From Immersiella caudata (lineage: Eukaryota; Ascomycota; Sordariomycetes; Sordariales; Lasiosphaeriaceae), in assembly GCA_030512335.1 (NCBI GenBank), contig JAULSU010000004.1, forward strand, positions 2,790,001 through 2,854,000: a stretch of 64,000 bases of DNA, read 5' to 3'. Each line of letters starts with the position of its first letter. The stretch's first letter is position 1. The translations under genes and the position numbers were made by a program. The notes beneath the pieces were generated by a model, which was given only the letters and a program-made list of their open reading frames with translations, had not been told where the DNA came from and made no database searches. This document shows, piece after piece, positions 59,124 through 64,000 of this stretch.

Positions 59124-60469
59124 GATGGCGAGTTGATGAGGGGTTCTATATCGGGATCTGTGTAAACAAATGCGCCGTGACAACCAGCGAAGATTGGGTT
59201 GCGATGGTGGGATGGTGGCTTACCAGCGGGGAGAGAGGTTTGAGAGAAGGGGGAAACTAGCAAACGCACTTCCTGCTCAGATGTCGAGCGTATGCAGCGA
59301 GGCTGGTAAAGGGGGCCAGGAATTTCTTTTAACTTGCAACCTTTAAAAATCGGTTGACGGGCGGGTTTGGTTGGCAGAGAAAAAAATCAGACTGAATCTC
59401 AATGCCCGACTTCTGCACAGGCGATTGAGGGGGAGGGGTTTCAAGGCCGCACCCCAGGGTACCTCGATAGCGGGGCGCTGCCAAGCCAAGGCTCCCCAGA
59501 AAGAACCAATTCGAATATTCTGGTAACGTCAGGCTCCTTCACCTTCTTTTGCGCAAAGGCAGCAATGTGCGTGTTGGGCTGTCCTGTCTGCGTAACCCCA
59601 GCCTCGTTTTACGCAAGGCAAGCCAAGCTAAATTCTTGGTTTTCATCTCTTGGAAGCAGCTGTTCTTTGCAACCTCTCTTATCGCTGGCTGCAAGATAGG
59701 CCTGAGTAAGACCTCGAGGAGCTCATGAATACCCCCTAAGCCTCTTGTTGTGGTGCTTCTAGGGGTGTACGTATCACCCCACTATCAGTGGATCACCTTA
59801 CGCCATGCTTGACACTGACCGCCTACAATGCCCGTCGGCGGGGCAAATAGCAACACATCGACCACATCCGCAGCCTCTTACATAATTCCACTCCAGGACT
59901 TCGCGGTAACCCTGTCTCGCCTGTGGAGGACTCTAGAAGACCCAGCTGGCCAAGAGAACCGGTCTTTATTTTCCGTGAAGAAATGTTTTAAGAAAAAACC
60001 CACACCTTGCGAATGCCGGAGTCGTGGTCCTGGTTTGGATACGAGGGCTCATGTGTCTCCTTTTACAGAGGCCTTCGGTCCTTCAAATACACCAACGCCC
60101 AAATTTGGCCCAACGAAGCGCCATGCAAACAGTTGTATATTCCCGCCAAAAACAGGACTCTTTAGATGGTTTTACAAGTCGTCAAAAACAGCCATGATGA
60201 CCCATCCTTGCAAAATGATCCGATTCGCTGCCAAGCCCATCTACCTCTTCCCGATGCTCCCACCATCATCCGAGAGGTCTCGGTCGTGACACATAGATAA
60301 TGTGCCCTATGCAGCGCTTTAATAATTCCGTATCGGGCTGTTTCATCATTTTCGAGAAGGTACTCGTGGTTTCGAACCGAAGGGGTCCACCTCCGCTCGG
60401 CCGGTCTCTCCATCTTTCAAGTCAAATCCGGATTCAATGTGTAAGTGAGTTCACTTCTTGGGACTTTTA
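59124..60469. other. intergenic, Hsp88 promoter and chitin-synthase 3' UTR
   Basis: This 1.35-kb gap lies between two minus-strand genes. It contains a gapped heat-shock element at 59502-59521. The remaining frames lack protein features. Confidence 0.55.
59502..59521. promoter_or_regulatory. gapped heat-shock element upstream of hsp88
   Basis: Pentamers in phase read AGAAC-CAATT-CGAAT-ATTCT, i.e. nGAAn, gap, nGAAn, nTTCn. This fits a gap-type HSF1 site 380-400 bp upstream of the hsp88 start codon. It agrees with the expected heat induction of Hsp110 genes. Confidence 0.6.
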
Positions 60470-63076
60470 TCAATGGCTGGGACTTGAGTCGTGGTAGTGG
60501 CCATGGGGACGGGACGGGCCGTAGCTCTCTGGATCCAGATGAGAAAACTCGATTTCATCGTCAACCTCATCCGTCGTCGTTGTTCGCAAAAAGCTAGCTC
60601 GCGCCAAGGGGCTCCTCCCGGTTCTCGTCGTCGTATTTGGTGGCGTCATGAGCGGTTGCCATGTCGTTGCCTGTGAGTCCGATGCGCTGCCTTGACCGTA
60701 CTGTTCGGGCATTGTGCCCCGGGAGTTGATACTCTCGCTGCTGGCGACTCGCTGGTGAGTTGGCCGGCTTGATCTATCTGACGGATCAAGGAACCCCCCT
60801 CTTCGAAGCTCGGATTCGGAAAATTCGTAGACTTGTCCAGGGGGCGGCCCTTGAAGAACTCTCGAGTTGCCCACAAACTGAGAAACCTGGCTTGAATGTG
60901 CAAGCTCGTACTTGCGTCTGTCTTCGTCACCCATGATGCTCTCCACTCTCCGAGGCATATACACTGAGATGTTGCCTGTGTGCGCTGAGATCCCGCTGTC
61001 GAAAGAGTCCCGATGTCGCAGCTGTCTCTTTCCTCCCTGATGCGTCGACCCCCCTAGTACGTTCACGCTGGCCATCGAGTCGTCCGGATGCTGGTACCAA
61101 CCGCTTGGTGTTCGCTCTGGTGCTGCAAACTTCCCCACAACTTTGTCAGGTGGCAGTAGGATGCTCTTGTTCCTGGACAAGCCGTCGAGCCTGCGTCTGT
61201 CGTCCTTGCGAGTCATCTCCTCTCGTTCTTTCGCAGCCGGAATAAAGGACTCGGGGACAATATTGAGGTCGTCGCCTGTCTTCTCAGCTATCTCAATAGC
61301 CTCTTGGGCAGTCGTATGCGAGTCTGCCGCCGCTGCATCTGCCCGAGGACCGCCCCATGTTCTTTGGCCAGCGGTAAAGATCCCGTATACCATGTAGTAC
61401 CAGTTGAGAAAGGGGTTAAGAACAAACATCATTGGGTACAACCACATTTTGAATCGTCTCAGCTTGGCCCCAAAGTAGATCATCATCAGCCAGTTCAGGC
61501 CGAGCGAAATAGCAATAAACCCCACAGGGAGGTCGGTAACCCTCTTGCTTGTTGTAACGAGGGCCAAGAGCATAATGAAAAAGAGGAGTGCCGTCGTTCG
61601 GATGGTGTTCTGCATGAACCGGACGACAACGAGAATCGGATACCGTTTCCAGAGCCTCCAGTCGGTCAACATGCAGACCTCGTTGGTGATAAACCCAAGA
61701 AACCAGCGGCGCCGCTGTTTGATAAGCGATCGCATTGTCTGAACCGCCTCGGTCTTGCAAAATGCCGATGTGCACATCTGAATCTGATATCGCTTCTTTG
61801 CTCCGATCATGAACAAATGGGTGAGCCACCTATCTTCCCCCAAGTGGCTCTTGGCGAAGTCGAAGAGATCCTCGCAGAGCTCCGCCTTGTCGGCGAAGTA
61901 GTACTTGGCCATGCGCCGGAACGCGGAGAATCGGAGCATGGTGAGGGCTCCAGGGAGGCAAGTGACAGCACCACAGCCGGACTCAACAGTTCGCTCAAAC
62001 AGCTGCCCATGGACGTACTCCATATCTTGCAGCAACGTGATGAGGCTGTGCTTGGCGGTAGTAGACGTGATGACCCCAGTCATCGCCAGCATGTCTCTCC
62101 GATTCCCAGGGCTGAGCTCCATGTCGTAGACAAAGTTCTGTAAGCATACTTTGTCCAGAATGCAGTCCGAGTCGATGAAGAGGATAAACAAGTTGTCGTT
62201 TCGTCTGAGGTACTGCTGGTACACCTTGTCGATGAGTTTAAAGGTCATTTTCTGGCAGTGCCTCTTGCCACCATGGGGGAACCGTGAAACCGTAACCCGG
62301 GCTCCTTTATACGTGACATCAATGCTCTTGGGGTACGAGTCCAGGGTCAGGGGCACGCCAAGCTTTTCGATAGTGTTGAGATAGAGTTCGTCCTCTTGGT
62401 CGCCATCGAAGGAGAGAAAGACGTGGATGCAAGATGGCGGATAGTCGCAATCAACCACCGAGTTTACGGCGGTAACAAGAACATCCGGCTCCTCTTTGTA
62501 GCAGGGCATGACGATGACCACTTTTGGGGCTGATGCTTCATCGAGTATTTGCTTGATCCGCTTGGTCCGTCCAAGTTGGTGTGTGACAATTTGGTAGACG
62601 CAGAACAACCATGGTATTGTCAAGAGACCAGCGAAGCTGTAAAAGGCGAACCACTGAAGGAAACTAACCATATACTGTGGCCATATCCTTGTAATCTGAC
62701 TGGGGAGCGGCAGTGTCACAAGCATGATGGGCAAGAAAATGCATCTTCGTCAGTCGTTTGTCAGTATATCTTGAGATCAGTAGCCAGAGGAAAGGAGAGA
62801 AGGAAAGTACCTGAGTAGCAGAAACGCAACCCCCACAACGAATGCCAGTAGTCGTACGGTCCAATGCTCCGCTTTTATGAACACTTTCCACAGGCAGTAC
62901 ATGAAGGCGGCAATCCACAGGAACCACTCGAGGAAGGCCGCCAGCATGACCACACCAATGATGGCAGTGTAAACGATCTGAGGATCAACATGTCAGCTCC
63001 CACCACCACCTCCGCCATGGGATGGTGAATTCCATACATCGTTGACGGGCCATGGTTCTGCCGTGTCCTCGGCCAT
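60470..63076 (-). CDS. chitin synthase, division 2 without myosin head (class VI/VII type)
   Basis: Exons 63076-63038 (MAEDTAEPWPVND), 62977-62811 and 62744-60470 encode 826 aa. The enzyme makes beta-1,4-GlcNAc chains at the plasma membrane from UDP-GlcNAc. N-terminal spans lie at about residues 14-40 and 50-85 (IVYTAIIGVVMLAAFLEWFL). The GT2 core has VVIVMPCYKEEPDV, HVFLSFDGDQED, and IDSDC at about 259-263. The acceptor-site EDRWLTHL is at about 372-379 and the signature QRRRW is at about 412-416. Four or so membrane spans follow, including ALLFFIMLLALV and NPFLNWYYMVYGIF. The last 300 residues are a disordered Ser/Thr-rich tail. It has no myosin motor and no cytochrome b5 domain, as in class VI. 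Class VII is the alternative. Confidence 0.92.
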
Positions 63077-64000
63077 CCTGATGTGAGGTTGACGGAGCCA
63101 GGAGGACGGAGTGTCCACACGGCAGCGACAGTGGGAGAACAGATGATGTTGAGCTGAGCGTCGGGACGATTCGCCAAGGAAAGCCCAGGACGGTTTGGGC
63201 AGCTATCCCTGGACCTAGCTTTGCTTGGAGAGGCGGTCGGCGGAAAGCTGCAGCGAGCGAGAGCCCATGCGCGGCTGCTTGCAGGCCAGCTGCCGTAAAC
63301 AGATCTCCAAGCTCAGCGATGCGCGAATAGCCGCCGCCGTCGTCCGGAGTGGATTTCGTCCTATCTTTATTCGAGGCAAGATGCGCTCTACCCCCGGGCA
63401 TCGCGGATGGTCCAGCAGGTGTCGACCGTACCTGCGCGGACGCAAAGGTAAGGGGGAGGGAGGGGTTGGTGAACCGGGAAAGTCGACCGGTCTCCTCGCC
63501 GCCTCCGCAACCACTGCCGCACCCACAGGGTAGCAAAACTTGGTGCCTCTAACTCCAACTCCCAGATGCATCTGGCCAGTGGGATGCGCACGCCTCAGTT
63601 TGGACGAACCGTAATGGGCCGGCGGGAGCGACAATATCTACAAATTAAGCAGTTTAGCCGGGGTATAACTTCAGACCTGAAGGCTCACGAGGCCCCATGG
63701 GGAAATTCTCACCAGATCTGCGGGAACGGCAGCAAAGTGCTATGCGGCCCGAAATTATTCACCAAAGCTATAGAATGAAGAAAATAAAAACACGAGAATG
63801 GAAAAAGTCCATGGCTTCCAGATGTGCCCAAATCGTGAAGTAATGCGACCCCTTTTTAATTCTCCCGCGAGTGCAAACGGATGAGCCATCAAGCCAGGGG
63901 AGAAGCGGTGAACAGCCATCAAAGACATTTTATCGACACAGCGGCACTGGCCACACTATCCGAGAAATACGAAGCTCCGTGTTGAAGAAAGTAGTGCGCC
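63077..64000. other. chitin-synthase upstream region to the window end
   Basis: This 924-bp stretch lies upstream of the chitin-synthase start. It should contain its leader and promoter. Frames on both strands are short and unsupported. Confidence 0.5.

Noticed and set aside
59773..59782. ATCACCCCAC, identical to a sterol regulatory element
   Set aside because: It lies between hsp88 and the chitin synthase, not near ERG5. A single 10-mer without context is likely chance.

Overview
This is filamentous-fungal nuclear DNA. Nearly every gene is split by short introns (about 50-190 nt) with GTRNGT-type donors, CTRAC-type branch sites and YAG acceptors. Gene density is about one per 2-3 kb outside a few gene-poor gaps. 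The content (class VI/VII-type chitin synthase, Hsp88-type Hsp110, DASH subunit Ask1, CYP61 sterol desaturase, a 2EXR-family gene) fits an ascomycete, most likely a Sordariomycete. I cannot fix the genus from sequence alone. Twenty-two protein-coding loci are reconstructed here: 21 appear intact (one cut by the window edge) and one is a pseudogene. Every complete model closes with a total CDS length divisible by three.

Layout. At 1-7.4 kb: Rab GDI (-, cut at the left edge), mitochondrial ribosomal protein MRPL4/uL29m (-), a 69-codon membrane microprotein (+), and a 1007-aa C2H2 plus fungal_trans regulator (-). At 7.4-16.3 kb: an 8.8-kb gene-poor stretch upstream of that regulator. At 16.3-17.9 kb: a dispersed-repeat copy and a broken 2EXR gene. 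At 18.3-25.5 kb: gamma-tubulin complex component (-), Eaf7/NuA4 (+), Ask1/DASH (+), and a 93-aa small protein with a stress-type promoter (-). At 25.5-29.0 kb: a second gap. At 29.0-34.2 kb: Erg5 (+), rhodanese (+), a Yip1-domain protein (-). At 34.2-40 kb: ubiquitin-L40 (-), Rrn7 (-), eIF5A (-). At 40-44 kb: Vps52 (+) and a TBC1D20/Gyp8-type Rab GAP (-). At 44-46.5 kb: a gap with the second copy of the dispersed repeat. At 46.5-55.5 kb: a 1324-aa MMS1_N/DDB1-like protein (+), a 417-bp foldback element, and eIF5B (+). At 56.4-63.1 kb: Hsp88 (-) and a division-2 chitin synthase (-).

The genes are housekeeping and do not form an operon-like system. Several share themes: translation and ribosome supply (MRPL4, ubiquitin-L40, Rrn7, eIF5A, eIF5B), Rab and Golgi traffic (GDI, Yip, Vps52, TBC), and spindle or chromatin (GCP, Ask1, Eaf7). 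I see no secondary-metabolite cluster, CRISPR array, rRNA or confident tRNA. The most notable structures are the ubiquitin-L40 gene, whose start codon is split by an intron and completed in a 7-nt microexon; the small genes missed by ordinary ORF length cutoffs; the 2EXR pseudogene whose stops look like CpA-to-TpA mutation; and the foldback element.
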